A stretch of DNA of 35,707 nt from Bacillus taeanensis (GTDB taxonomy: Bacteria > Bacillota > Bacilli > Bacillales > UBA6769). Shown in pieces: positions 15,325 through 23,275 of this stretch. The DNA is taken from assembly GCF_003318295.1 (NCBI RefSeq), contig NZ_QOCW01000037.1, positions 1 to 35,707 on the forward strand. The letters are read 5' to 3'. Each line of letters begins with the position of its first letter. The stretch's first letter is position 1. A program made the position numbers and the translations under genes. The notes under the pieces were generated by a model. That model made no database searches and had not been told where the DNA came from. It was given only the letters and a program-made list of their open reading frames with translations.

Positions 15325-16243
15325 TTTTATAGCCTAAGAAAGTCCGTACTTGACTGTTTCCATACCCTAAAAGCTTTCGCAGCTGCTTAGTGTCTTCTAT
15401 ATTTTCATTTTCTAATAATATTTTTTGCAGCCTATTCATCTCTTGAATATCAAACTGTGTTTTATATACTAAAAATCGAGAAATAAAATTACTAAAAGGT
15501 AGTTTATCAAGTTCTTCATTATCGCCTTCCCACTTATAAAGGGTAACTTTTTCTTGTAATTTCTTAAGATAATCGTTTTCCGTAAGAAGTCTATAAATTA
15601 ACTCACTTTGAATTTGTTTACTGACACCTGGTTTTAATTTTCGGGTTTGAGGGAAATAATTTTCTTCTATAAGAAAACCGACCATTCCCAGAAAAACATC
15701 AATAACTTGAAGAGGAATTGATGTTTCTGAATCTAATGGCTCTACACCTTCAATTTTATAGCCTTTTTTTCTATAAACTGCATGTGCATTCATTTGATCT
15801 TGAATTTTTTCATATAAAGGAGCATACTCTTCATTCTCATCAACATAAATGTTAATGCTAGAAATATCTTGTAATCTTCTTGTCATTCCGTAATAAAGTC
15901 TTTCTGGAATTTTCACATATAATAAGCTCCGAAGTTCAGATATACTAATTCTTAGTTTCTCTGCAGATAACTTTGCTTCATTATTATTTACAATAAAAAT
16001 GTTGATATAAATATCATCATAAGTGAGTACTTTTGATAAAGAATGAAAATATTTATTCATATATTTATCATCTTTTAACTTCGAAAAGTGCATTTCACTT
16101 TTTGTATTTAAACTCTGATAAACCTGTTTAACATCATTCTCAATTTGTTTTAAAGTACTTTGACTAGCACCAAATGCGCCATAATATGAATATGTACTGT
16201 CATCATCCAATTTACCTGACTCATCGAAAAAAATTAAAAACAT
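15284..16243 (-). CDS. DUF3800-domain protein (predicted RNase H-like fold)
   Basis: 319 residues from ATG 16243, with GGTGAGGAG 6-14 bp upstream. The frame is open 11 codons further but without a ribosome binding site. The DUF3800 hallmark FFDESG (5-10) opens the protein, and the other acidic and polar positions follow: Glu50 (SEMHF), Asp135 (NIYVDENEEY) and Asp182 (PLQVIDVFLGMVGF). This set is consistent with a metal-binding RNase H-like active site. DUF3800 proteins occur in phage-defence-like and mobile contexts and are often preceded by structured RNAs. Here the leader holds two tandem hairpins. Its activity is unknown. Confidence 0.85.
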   Translation of the reverse strand: MFLIFFDESGKLDDDSTYSYYGAFGASQSTLKQIENDVKQVYQSLNTKSEMHFSKLKDDKYMNKYFHSLSKVLTYDDIYINIFIVNNNEAKLSAEKLRISISELRSLLYVKIPERLYYGMTRRLQDISSINIYVDENEEYAPLYEKIQDQMNAHAVYRKKGYKIEGVEPLDSETSIPLQVIDVFLGMVGFLIEENYFPQTRKLKPGVSKQIQSELIYRLLTENDYLKKLQEKVTLYKWEGDNEELDKLPFSNFISRFLVYKTQFDIQEMNRLQKILLENENIEDTKQLRKLLGYGNSQVRTFLGYKNEIEGRGRNYKFI

Positions 16244-16320
16244 GATAATCTCCTCACCTTTTGCACCTATTGACATAAATAGTAATGTATATTATCTTTA
16301 TAATAACAAATAGTATCGTT

Positions 16321-16418
16321 GAGTGTTGCTTTCCCCGCCACCTTTTGGCCAGGGCTGGTAACACTCAAGGAAAAAACACCTTTCCCCGCCACCTTTTGGC
16401 TAGGGCTGGGTGTTTTTT
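16321..16418 (-). ncRNA. Tandem two-hairpin structured RNA in the DUF3800 leader
   Basis: Two units lie 51 bp apart. Hairpin A (16371-16418) has a perfect 10-bp outer stem AAAAAACACC/GGTGTTTTTT. Hairpin B (16321-16366) has a 7-bp outer stem GAGTGTT/AACACTC. Both enclose nearly the same 28-29 nt, differing at one base. Read on the minus strand it holds CCC-UA/GG-GCC, loop AAAAGGU, GGC-GGGG, which folds into an inner stem. Identical apical parts on outer stems of unrelated sequence show that the structure is conserved. It starts 78 bp upstream of the DUF3800 ATG with a TATAAT box 35 bp further up. Families of DUF3800-associated RNA motifs have been reported; whether this belongs to one I cannot test. 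Confidence 0.65.
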
Positions 16419-16452
16419 ATTTCACAAAAAAATTTTATTAATAATTGCCGAT

Positions 16453-16458
16453 ATTATA
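16453..16458 (-). promoter_or_regulatory. Candidate -10 element for the hairpin RNA/DUF3800 transcript
   Basis: A perfect TATAAT on the minus strand, placed so that transcription would begin just before hairpin A at 16418. The -35 is not clear. The rest of 16459-16650, up to the MFS gene end, shows no gene. Confidence 0.4.
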
Positions 16459-16650
16459 TCGTTATTGATTCCAATATAACTCCATTTAATAAAAGAAAAA
16501 ACATGATTAAAACTTAACTTCTTTTCACCATGCCACATAAGCCATTCGTGATCTTCTCCTAGAATTCATCACCTGGTGAATCCTCTGAACCTTTACCTCA
16601 ATAATAATAGCCATACTTCCTTCTTCAAATATGATACCGGTAGAGCACAG

Positions 16651-17931
16651 TTATTTATCGTCACGATTTATAATAAAAGTCATATTGGTTTTACTTTTCT
16701 CCAGCTGACGGTTTTCCTTTAAAAGCCCCACTCCAACTAAGCCAATCATCGAGAAAATAACCGGAGTGATGAAACCATAATAATAACCATCACTTATACT
16801 GCCCGAAACAGCTTGAAAATGATCCAATACTTTTCCAAAAATACTCGGCAGCAGGACGGCACTTAGAAAGCCCCCAGTATTCGCAAATCCGGAAACTATA
16901 CCGGCTTCTTTTAAAGGAAAAGATTGCCGCACAGCAGCAAACGTTAAGGCATTGGCTCCATATGCAAGGCCGATAATAAAGAAAAGCATAACAACTAAGA
17001 AAAACGGTGGATTTCCCTGAAATAAAAGAAAAATAGACCAACTTACTAAAAGAATGAAATGCACAACAACATACGGCTTTTTAATAGCCTGCAGCCGACT
17101 CGAAATCCAGCCAGACAGAGGTGCACCAATTAGGGCACCGATTAGACCAATCATCAACAGCTGACTCGCATCTGAACGGGTCATGTTATACAAATTCATC
17201 CCATAGGGCACTCCCCACGAGCTAATAAATCCAACATACGTTCCAACAATTCCAAAGTGAGTGCAAAATAATGCCCATGCTTGGCAGCTTGAAAAAATTC
17301 TTCGCAGTAAAGCCACTGTGTTTTCCCGCGGTTTTTCTCTTTTAAAGAATAACGGTTGTTTTGGCTTTTTTAAGAGAACAAAATAAAGAAGAATGCCGCA
17401 TAAACAGATGAGCAGTCCCGCTGAAAAAAATGAGATCCGCCAACCAAATAAATCGATTACTAAAGAAAAAGGAACGGTTGCCAAAAGAAAACCAAAACTT
17501 CCTGTCATGGCGGTGATACCAATTAACTTTGGAAATTCCTTCGCATTAAACCATTGACCTAAAATTAACACCATATTCACCCAAATTGTCGCATCTCCTG
17601 TTCCTGTTAAAATTCTCGCAAAAAATAAGACAAATTCATGGGTACCGAGGCTGTAAATCATTGTACCGATGCCGGTAAGGAGTGCCCCAACAATGAGAAA
17701 GAAATTTGGTCCAAATCGATCAGCCATCATCCCCATTGGAATTTGCAAACCGGTGTACACAAAAAACTGAATACTTGTCAGCAGTCCAATCGTTGTTGCG
17801 GTAACATTAAAGTCGAGCATTATTTGGTTTGTAATCAATCCCGGAGCGGTTCGCTGGCTCGAAATTAATAGATACGTAAATAATACCGAAGCAAATACAA
17901 CCCATCTAAAGCGGCTAGTTTGTTTGTCCAA
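16651..17931 (-). CDS. Major facilitator superfamily transporter
   Basis: A 426-residue protein with about 12 membrane helices. The first cytoplasmic loop has MGMMADRFGPN, the MFS signature region (G-x-x-x-D-R-F-G), and a second half-repeat follows after a central charged loop near 200 (KREKPRENT). The N-terminus SQRTAPGLITNQIMLDFNV resembles the anion:cation symporter/sugar-phosphate permease branch. The start is a TTG at 17931 with AGGAG 9 bp upstream. The first 42 codons and the upstream 80 bp are duplicated in broken form at 574-781. The substrate cannot be told; the flanking genes give no clear hint. Confidence 0.85.
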   Translation of the reverse strand: MDKQTSRFRWVVFASVLFTYLLISSQRTAPGLITNQIMLDFNVTATTIGLLTSIQFFVYTGLQIPMGMMADRFGPNFFLIVGALLTGIGTMIYSLGTHEFVLFFARILTGTGDATIWVNMVLILGQWFNAKEFPKLIGITAMTGSFGFLLATVPFSLVIDLFGWRISFFSAGLLICLCGILLYFVLLKKPKQPLFFKREKPRENTVALLRRIFSSCQAWALFCTHFGIVGTYVGFISSWGVPYGMNLYNMTRSDASQLLMIGLIGALIGAPLSGWISSRLQAIKKPYVVVHFILLVSWSIFLLFQGNPPFFLVVMLFFIIGLAYGANALTFAAVRQSFPLKEAGIVSGFANTGGFLSAVLLPSIFGKVLDHFQAVSGSISDGYYYGFITPVIFSMIGLVGVGLLKENRQLEKSKTNMTFIINRDDK

Positions 17932-18012
17932 TGATATCTACTCCTGTTAGGCTTTTACTCTATATATTCATTTTTGGTAAAAATCGCGACTAATTTCCAA
18001 AAGGTATTTTCT
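17805..18012 (-). repeat. Intact copy of the duplicated MFS 5' region
   Basis: The start region and 5' flank of the MFS gene, matched by 574-781 in the same orientation about 17.2 kb away. Identity extends over the ribosome binding site and TATATA-rich upstream DNA and fades after GGTATTTT. The promoter region has stayed similar in the dead copy. Confidence 0.8.
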
Positions 18013-18083
18013 AAGAAAAACTGAAGCGCCCTCATCACCTCCGATAAGCAAATGTTTTTACAACGAAAAAGCGCTTTTTCCCT

Positions 18084-18401
18084 TTACAGCGTAAGGTTAT
18101 TTGACCCGAGGGGATAGGTGCTGAAACTGGACACTGTTAAAAGCCAAAGGAGCACATGGAAAAACCAAGCAAAGAAAAAATCCCCTGTTGGTTCTAGAGT
18201 TTTTGATCGAAACTCCTCTATTGTGTAGTAATGAAGCTTTTTCAACAAAATAAAAAGCATCTCCCAGCAAGATGCTAAATTAAATAAACCAAAAAGAATT
18301 GCGAAGAAGGATTGGATCATTCTTTTTTCTAAATCAAATGGATACAACAAGGAAATGTAAATTCTTGTTATGTTTTTGAATGTATCATTCACAAGTAACA
18401 T
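18084..18401 (-). CDS. Hypothetical small membrane protein
   Basis: 105 codons. The likely protein part begins near LLYPFDLEKRMIQSFFAIL and has two hydrophobic helices (AILFGLFNLASCWEMLFIL and FFFAWFFHVLLWLLTVSSF). The first ATG (18401) lies inside the preceding small gene and lacks a ribosome binding site, so the start is doubtful. The last residues run into sequence that looks like a repeat remnant (GAGGGGATAGG near 18109), so the 3' end may be altered. No family recognised. Confidence 0.35.
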   Translation of the reverse strand: MLLVNDTFKNITRIYISLLYPFDLEKRMIQSFFAILFGLFNLASCWEMLFILLKKLHYYTIEEFRSKTLEPTGDFFFAWFFHVLLWLLTVSSFSTYPLGSNNLTL

Positions 18402-18567
18402 TCCAATTCATTGCTAGAAAACCTTGTTCAACGTTAGATGTCTTATAATTCTCCACACAAGCACTTTTCGCGTTTTCCAGTGAGTGATAGTTTGAAACAA
18501 TAGCTATTACAAAAAATAAAAAAATGATAATGACCATCATCATAAATTTTCCCCTCTTAATTTTCAT
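18385..18567 (-). CDS. Small exported or membrane-anchored hypothetical protein
   Basis: 60 residues. Residues 8-24 form one hydrophobic helix (FMMMVIIIFLFFVIAIV). The rest is a short outside domain with two Cys (SACVENYKTS and NWNVTCE) that could form a disulfide. AAAGGGTGG lies 6 bp before the ATG, which supports translation. Similar short proteins with a final 'LNWSVSCE'-like tail occur in Bacillus, without known function. It precedes the doubtful 18084-18401 gene and overlaps it by 17 bp. Confidence 0.6.
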   Translation of the reverse strand: MKIKRGKFMMMVIIIFLFFVIAIVSNYHSLENAKSACVENYKTSNVEQGFLAMNWNVTCE

Positions 18568-18603
18568 AGAAATCCACCCTTTATATGCATTTTACCAGCT
18601 AAA

Positions 18604-19743
18604 TCACATTGAAAGGATCGTAAGTAATAAAGTCAACACACCCGCTAATACAACAGGCGGAACATAAAGCAATCTTTTAAAGCGATCCCATACTGGTTTT
18701 GACAATTCTTTCTCATAAGGAATCACGTTTAAAAAAGGATCTGCAAGCATTTTATGGTACAAGGCCCGCAGCCAGGAATGCATAAAGAAACTAAAAATGA
18801 CAAACAAAATCCATTTTAGCCAAATTGGCAATACGATGATTGCTGAGCTTGTAATAAGTAGAAGCTGACAGTACATCGTAACATGTTTTTTATTGCGAAA
18901 AAAAGCTTTGAATAAAAGCTCCAATAATCCGTTCTTTTTATTTCGTCTTTTATACATTCGTTTTGATTTCGGAAAGTAAAGAAGTGGTTTTTTATGTTGG
19001 GTACTTGCGCTTGATTCTTTTTCTACTTCCATTGAAAAGTTCAAAATAAGTTTAATATATTTGCTTCGTTCCGCTTCCTCAATTTCTATTTCCTTTGAAA
19101 ACCAACGATTCGTTTTCGTTTCTTTCGTTAAATGATAAATCACAATAAAAAGTATACATATTAGACTGCCCATTCCGTATAGGAAAGGCTCTGTAAATAC
19201 AATCAAAACAAAGACCAAACTAAACGTCAACGAAAGGAAGAGCCATTTCATTAGGCTGCTGGTAACAATCTTCTTTATCGTTAATGTCAAAAAGCGAAAA
19301 CCGCTCACTGCTAGATATAGGTACAGCACATCTAGTGGCGAAAAATTGTAAACTAGTATTAAAACCGGCAGTATCCCAATCATGATCACAGCTAAACCTA
19401 CCGCTAACTGCAGTGCTGATAATAGAAAATTATACTGCTTTAACTGTTGAATCACTGTTTTTCTTTGGATGAGAAAAAGTAAATCAGCTTCCATAAGGTA
19501 CGTTCTAAAATTTCCTCTTAAGGCAAGCAGCAGCACTGCAAATAATAGAATTGAAAAAGGAATATTCTCATTCCAATAAAAGTGGATAAACTGCCAGGCG
19601 TCTTGATATAAAAATGGCACCATAATAATGGTTGGGATAACTAAATAGACAAGAATCGACCAATCGAAAACAGAACGTATTACTCCCCATTGGAACTTAT
19701 ATTCTTCTGTTACTCGTTTAAAAAACAGCTTCTTACTAGTCAT
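18604..19743 (-). CDS. ythQ: YthQ, EcsB-family ABC transporter membrane subunit
   Basis: 379 residues from the ATG at 19743, which overlaps the end of the ATPase gene by 8 bp (B. subtilis YthQ has about 386). It has about nine to ten hydrophobic helices in two blocks and a charged central loop near 215-265. Family pattern: an N-terminal cytoplasmic segment rich in Lys/Arg (KKLFFKRVTEEYKFQWGVIR) and AVLLLALRGNFRTYLMEADL. EcsB-type subunits work with an EcsA-type ATPase. What YthPQ moves is not known. The frame is open upstream to 19770, but the coupled start fits better. Confidence 0.85.
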   Translation of the reverse strand: MTSKKLFFKRVTEEYKFQWGVIRSVFDWSILVYLVIPTIIMVPFLYQDAWQFIHFYWNENIPFSILLFAVLLLALRGNFRTYLMEADLLFLIQRKTVIQQLKQYNFLLSALQLAVGLAVIMIGILPVLILVYNFSPLDVLYLYLAVSGFRFLTLTIKKIVTSSLMKWLFLSLTFSLVFVLIVFTEPFLYGMGSLICILFIVIYHLTKETKTNRWFSKEIEIEEAERSKYIKLILNFSMEVEKESSASTQHKKPLLYFPKSKRMYKRRNKKNGLLELLFKAFFRNKKHVTMYCQLLLITSSAIIVLPIWLKWILFVIFSFFMHSWLRALYHKMLADPFLNVIPYEKELSKPVWDRFKRLLYVPPVVLAGVLTLLLTILSM

Positions 19744-20437
19744 CGTTTTCACTCTCTGTGAGAACATCAAAACAATCTAAAAGCGAACCTTGTTTTAAGC
19801 CACTTTCTTTGCGAATATCGTCAAGTGTTCCTTCGATAATCAATTTGCCGTTTGAAACAAGCACAAATCGATCACAAATTTTTTCAGCAGTATCAAGTAC
19901 ATGGGTGCACATTAATATACCCGCACCTTTTTCCTTTTCTTTTTTTATCATTTGTAATAGCTTATTCATCGCTTTTGGGTCCAGTCCCATAAACGGTTCA
20001 TCGATGATGTATAAATCCGGCTGTTTCAAAAAAGCAAGAATTAACATCACTTTTTGCTGCATTCCTTTTGAAAAACTCGTTGGATAATGATGAATTACAG
20101 AAGATAAGTGAAAGAGTTTCAGCAGCTCATTCGCTTTTTCATTAAATTGTTTCTCATCAACATGTAAAGTAGAGAAAAGAAAATCGATATGTTCCCACAA
20201 TGTTAATCCCTCATAAAAAATCGGTCTTTTCGGTATGTACGCATATTCACTTACAGTGATCTTTCCCTTTACATCGCTTAAAATCCCGAGTATTGATTTG
20301 ATTGTTGAACTTTTCCCTGCCCCATTCGGACCAATCAAGCCTACAAGTTCCCCTGAATGAATCGAAAATTTAGTATCTTGTAAAACGGGTGAATCAGGAG
20401 AATAGCCTGCTTCTTTAATATCCACTTCTAAAAACAA
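19736..20437 (-). CDS. ythP: YthP, ABC transporter ATP-binding protein
   Basis: A 233-residue ABC ATPase. Walker A is GPNGAGKSSTIKSILG, the signature is the variant FSKGMQQKVMLILAF, Walker B is LYIIDEPFMGLDP and the switch His lies in MCTHVLDTAEK. The start is a TTG at 20437 with GGAGG 9 bp upstream. It pairs with the overlapping EcsB-like gene, as in the B. subtilis ythPQ operon. The signature lacks the usual LSGGQ but this is common in the Ecs/Yth group. It is cytoplasmic, bound to the membrane partner. Confidence 0.88.
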   Translation of the reverse strand: MFLEVDIKEAGYSPDSPVLQDTKFSIHSGELVGLIGPNGAGKSSTIKSILGILSDVKGKITVSEYAYIPKRPIFYEGLTLWEHIDFLFSTLHVDEKQFNEKANELLKLFHLSSVIHHYPTSFSKGMQQKVMLILAFLKQPDLYIIDEPFMGLDPKAMNKLLQMIKKEKEKGAGILMCTHVLDTAEKICDRFVLVSNGKLIIEGTLDDIRKESGLKQGSLLDCFDVLTESENDD

Positions 20438-20525
20438 TTTGGTTTTCCTCCGCTTTCTGTTTCAGTAAATTATTTAAATATCCCTTATCTTTAAATACGA
20501 AGTTTCTAATAAAAAAGTTTCCACA

Positions 20526-20558
20526 ATAAAAAGAAAGAAGGAGCATTAACCGCTCCTT
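20526..20558 (-). terminator. Rho-independent terminator after the 20557-20849 pseudogene
   Basis: A 7-bp perfect stem AAGGAGC/GCTCCTT (20538-20544, 20552-20558), then on the minus strand CTTTCTTTTTATT. The stem overlaps the pseudogene's stop codon. Confidence 0.75.
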
Positions 20559-20849
20559 ACTGGTTTTTCAATATGCGTTTAAAGTCTTTTATTTCACTTT
20601 CATGCTTAATCGAACAAGCTGCTAAAGTATCAATAACCGTTGTTGGTCCTCTAATGTATCTTTTAGTTCAAAAGTTTTTGCATCGATGTGTTTCTCAATT
20701 TGTTCAAAGTATGGGCCAAATCCGCTGATAAGGTTATCTTTCAATTAATCTTGTCCTGTTTGAAGTCTTTCTTGCCCTTCCTCTAAACGATCAAGTCGTT
20801 GATTCATTTTTTGAAGTTCACCAAGTATTTGCTTCAAAGTGTCTTCCAT
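20557..20849 (-). pseudogene. Coiled-coil hypothetical protein, broken by a stop and a frameshift
   Basis: The ATG at 20849 starts MEDTLKQILGELQKMNQRLD and RLEEGQERLQTGQD, a heptad-type coiled coil, then TAA. Past the stop the same frame reads LKDNLISGFGPYFEQIEKHI, DAKTFELKDTLE. A second frame then gives TVIDTLAACSIKHESEIKDF and KRILKNQ to a stop at 20557. The three parts in order resemble small Bacillus proteins ending 'IKHEAEIKDLKR'. A ribosome binding site (doubled), an extended -10 and a terminator all remain, so the gene died recently. The family's role is unknown. Confidence 0.65.
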
Positions 20850-20877
20850 TATAATCACTCCGTTATAATTACTCCGT
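20850..20877 (-). repeat. 14-bp tandem repeat doubling the ribosome binding site
   Basis: Units 20850-20863 and 20864-20877 differ at one base. Each carries ACGGAGT on the minus strand, so two Shine-Dalgarno sequences stand in a row before the ATG at 20849. Confidence 0.7.
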
Positions 20878-20890
20878 TTTTGTTTCTTGT

Positions 20891-20899
20891 ATTATAACA
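20891..20899 (-). promoter_or_regulatory. Extended -10 promoter element
   Basis: TGTTATAAT on the minus strand, a perfect extended -10 (TGnTATAAT), 42 bp upstream of the pseudogene ATG. The -35 is weak, as is usual for this class. Confidence 0.55.
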
Positions 20900-20934
20900 C
20901 GTTTAATGAAATCACTGATTCCTAGCATTACGGC

Positions 20935-21642
20935 CTAAGCTTTTTTACAAATAAAATCTAATAGCTCTTTGGCATTATGTACTTCTTTATCTGGTTTATA
21001 GATAGCATCCTCTGGTAAATCTTTCTTGCGATGATTCATCCAAATCGCCTGCCAGCCTGCTTGTTTTGCTCCGATAATATCTTTTTCAAAATTATCTCCG
21101 ATATAAACTGTTTTGGTTTGATCAAGGTCCATTTTCTCTTCAATAAAATCAAAGACTTCTCTTTTTGGCTTTGCATGGCCAATCGTTCCAGAAATAAAAG
21201 TTTTTTCTGCTGGAATCCAGCGACTAAGGCCAAGCTGCTTAATTTTCATTGCTTGATGTTTTTCCTCACCATTTGTAAGAATCCCAAGCTGTTTTCCTTC
21301 TTTGTAAAGTGTATTTAGCAGCTCTTCTACTTCCGGAAACAATGTAATGTTGTTTTGTTCAGCAGCATACGTTTCATGAAAAATAACCGCTTTTTCCGTA
21401 TCGATAGGAATGTTAAAGTCCTTACAGGCAGCAATAATTCGTCCGGTCTGCCATTCAAATTGTGAGATTTCACCCGCTTCACTTTGATCAAATAAAATCT
21501 CACTATACTTACGACTCGCTTTATATAATTGATCAATTTCTTCGTCTGTAAATGGCTCTTGAAACAGCTTCCTCACAGTTCTATGAAAAGATTGCGCTTG
21601 ATCATATAGTGTATCATCAACGTCAAAAATTATCGTATCCAT
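20935..21642 (-). CDS. HAD-superfamily hydrolase
   Basis: 235 residues from ATG 21642, which has GGGGAGG 9 bp upstream. Motif I is IIFDVDDTLYD with nucleophile Asp7 and acid Asp9. Motif II is GILTNGE, motif III is the Lys in HAKPKREVF and motif IV is VYIGDNFEKDIIGAKQAGW. The helical cap between motifs I and II makes it a subfamily I (YjjG/pyrimidine-nucleotidase-like) phosphatase. The likely substrate is a small phosphorylated metabolite. It is cytoplasmic and monocistronic. Confidence 0.88.
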   Translation of the reverse strand: MDTIIFDVDDTLYDQAQSFHRTVRKLFQEPFTDEEIDQLYKASRKYSEILFDQSEAGEISQFEWQTGRIIAACKDFNIPIDTEKAVIFHETYAAEQNNITLFPEVEELLNTLYKEGKQLGILTNGEEKHQAMKIKQLGLSRWIPAEKTFISGTIGHAKPKREVFDFIEEKMDLDQTKTVYIGDNFEKDIIGAKQAGWQAIWMNHRKKDLPEDAIYKPDKEVHNAKELLDFICKKA

Positions 21643-21725
21643 TCGTATAGCCCTCCCCATATTAGTATAATACCACTTATTTATGCTTGTCTCAGCAGTA
21701 AATCATATATATATTTCTTTACCGA

Positions 21726-21786
21726 AAGCCAGGGGACAGGCAGATTGGTTCAACTATTAGACCAGTGGAGCTGTCCCCGTTGGTCA
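21726..21786. repeat. GGGACAGG-type intergenic repeat, copy 4
   Basis: Starts AAGCCAGGGGACAGGC, has TTCAACTATTAGACCAGTGG in the centre and ends AGCTGTCCCCGTTGG. It belongs to the subfamily of copies 1 and 2. The rest of 21643-21982 holds only a short tandem repeat (ATCCCTGTCTGTAT twice near 21798-21826) and no gene. Confidence 0.75.
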
Positions 21787-21982
21787 GTTAGGATTCACAT
21801 CCCTGTCTGTATATCCCTGTCTGTATGTTGATTATAATAACTATTAATTTATACTCCTCACAATCTCAACATATTTTGAGAAATTAATTATTTTTCTTAT
21901 AATTACTGTATAGAGCTATTGCATAATTTCGTTGTACTGTGTAGCAGCCACTATAAGATATTACTCTACTAAAAATAAATTT

Positions 21983-23275
21983 TTAATTATTAAAGATGTT
22001 CAGTGCAATACCAGGACTTACACCAATATCATCTGCAACAATTGCTACACCATCTAGTTTCGTACCAGGTTCTACTTTCGGTTGAATGGATGGATTACTT
22101 GGGTATGTTGTACCATCATATTTAAGCCGTGCAAAGAAGGGTACGATACCTCCTCCATAAACATTCATAACGATATCTTTATATCCTCTTGTTTTGCTAT
22201 CACTAATAATGACAGGATTATTAACAATACTAAATCTTGCCAGCAAATGATAGTTTTCATTTTTTTCTTTAAAAATAGCTGCACTACATCCACCGGTGCC
22301 ACATAAATAAGATCCTACCAGATAAGCGAATATTTCAGGTTTACCATCTTCATCAAGATCTACCTTATTATAGTAATATCTTGCCCTTTCTTGATACTTA
22401 TCTAATTGAAATTCTTTAATCAAAGCCTTTTCAAGTTTGATATCTCTTTGTGTTTCGGAGCAAATGTATTTAATAGAGGATAAACCTATCTCATCTTTAT
22501 TCACGAAAGACTCATACTTACATAGTTGATTTCTTAACTTCATAAGCTCCTCTCTTAATTTCATAAGTTCCTCTTTAGATGGATATGGATATTCAAAGGA
22601 TAAAGCCTTATCAATAGACTTAAGTGCTTCTTCGGTATTTCCTATTTTCATTTGTGCATCCGCTAAATAATACCAATAAGTGGTGGAGTTCTTTTCTTTT
22701 AAAATCTTTTTATAATACCTTTCCACTTTTTTGAAATAATGAGGATAAACATCAAATGCCAATATGAATTTATCTCCTGACCACCTGAATATTTCTACTC
22801 GATAAGCGTTACCTGTATCATGAATCCATAAAGCTAATTCATATAGCCCATCTTCTTTCTCGATATCTCTTACTTCTATCATGCTGTAATATTTATTCCC
22901 AGTAATTAAATCCTTAAGGCCACTACCTGTCCATTCATAAACGCTAAGATCTGACCAGATGGATGCAACTTGCCATCCTACTACTAGGTTATTTTTGTAT
23001 TTACCAGTGACTGGTGCAGTTCCAAAATAGGTTATATTATATCCTTTTCCTTTAATAATATTGACGACTTGCCAAGTCCCATAATAACATTTTAAAACGA
23101 TGATATAGTTCTCCCCATGCCAATAAAAAGCTCCTATAACCTCTAATATGCTATCTCCATCTAAATCTGCTGTTCTTACTGCTGGTTCTTTTAGAGGTGT
23201 CTCTAATTCAATAATTTCAGCAAAAGGTGGTAGAAATGCAGATATAATACTTTTTAAATACTTGCTATTCCACAT
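21983..23275 (-). CDS. FG-GAP/VCBS-like beta-propeller protein with a TPR segment
   Basis: 430 residues from the ATG at 23275, which has GGAGAGG 6 bp upstream. There is no signal peptide. Residues about 35-180 carry Asp-rich calcium-type loops (TADLDGDSILEVIGAFYW) as in FG-GAP/VCBS repeats. Residues about 190-240 look like a TPR pair (STTYWYYLADAQMKIGNTEE, ALKSIDKALSF). A second loop, KVDLDEDGKPEIFAYLVGSY, lies near 320. The heptapeptide EELMKLR is tandemly doubled near 240, from a matching 21-bp DNA duplication. Related proteins of unknown function exist in Bacillus. It may bind other proteins. The locus gives no hint of the pathway. Confidence 0.65.
   Translation of the reverse strand: MWNSKYLKSIISAFLPPFAEIIELETPLKEPAVRTADLDGDSILEVIGAFYWHGENYIIVLKCYYGTWQVVNIIKGKGYNITYFGTAPVTGKYKNNLVVGWQVASIWSDLSVYEWTGSGLKDLITGNKYYSMIEVRDIEKEDGLYELALWIHDTGNAYRVEIFRWSGDKFILAFDVYPHYFKKVERYYKKILKEKNSTTYWYYLADAQMKIGNTEEALKSIDKALSFEYPYPSKEELMKLREELMKLRNQLCKYESFVNKDEIGLSSIKYICSETQRDIKLEKALIKEFQLDKYQERARYYYNKVDLDEDGKPEIFAYLVGSYLCGTGGCSAAIFKEKNENYHLLARFSIVNNPVIISDSKTRGYKDIVMNVYGGGIVPFFARLKYDGTTYPSNPSIQPKVEPGTKLDGVAIVADDIGVSPGIALNIFNN

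Noticed and set aside
16330..16409. Two 29-bp direct repeats 51 bp apart, as in a CRISPR mini-array
   Set aside because: Only two units, the 'spacer' consists of hairpin stems that pair with the other flank, and no cas genes are near. A structured RNA explains it better.
16285..16479. Plus-strand ORF across the hairpin RNA
   Set aside because: Its protein repeats FPRHLLARAG only because the DNA is a tandem structural repeat. No ribosome binding site.
18100..18140. Seventh copy of the GGGACAGG repeat (GAGGGGATAGG)
   Set aside because: Only one arm is similar and the centre does not match either subfamily.
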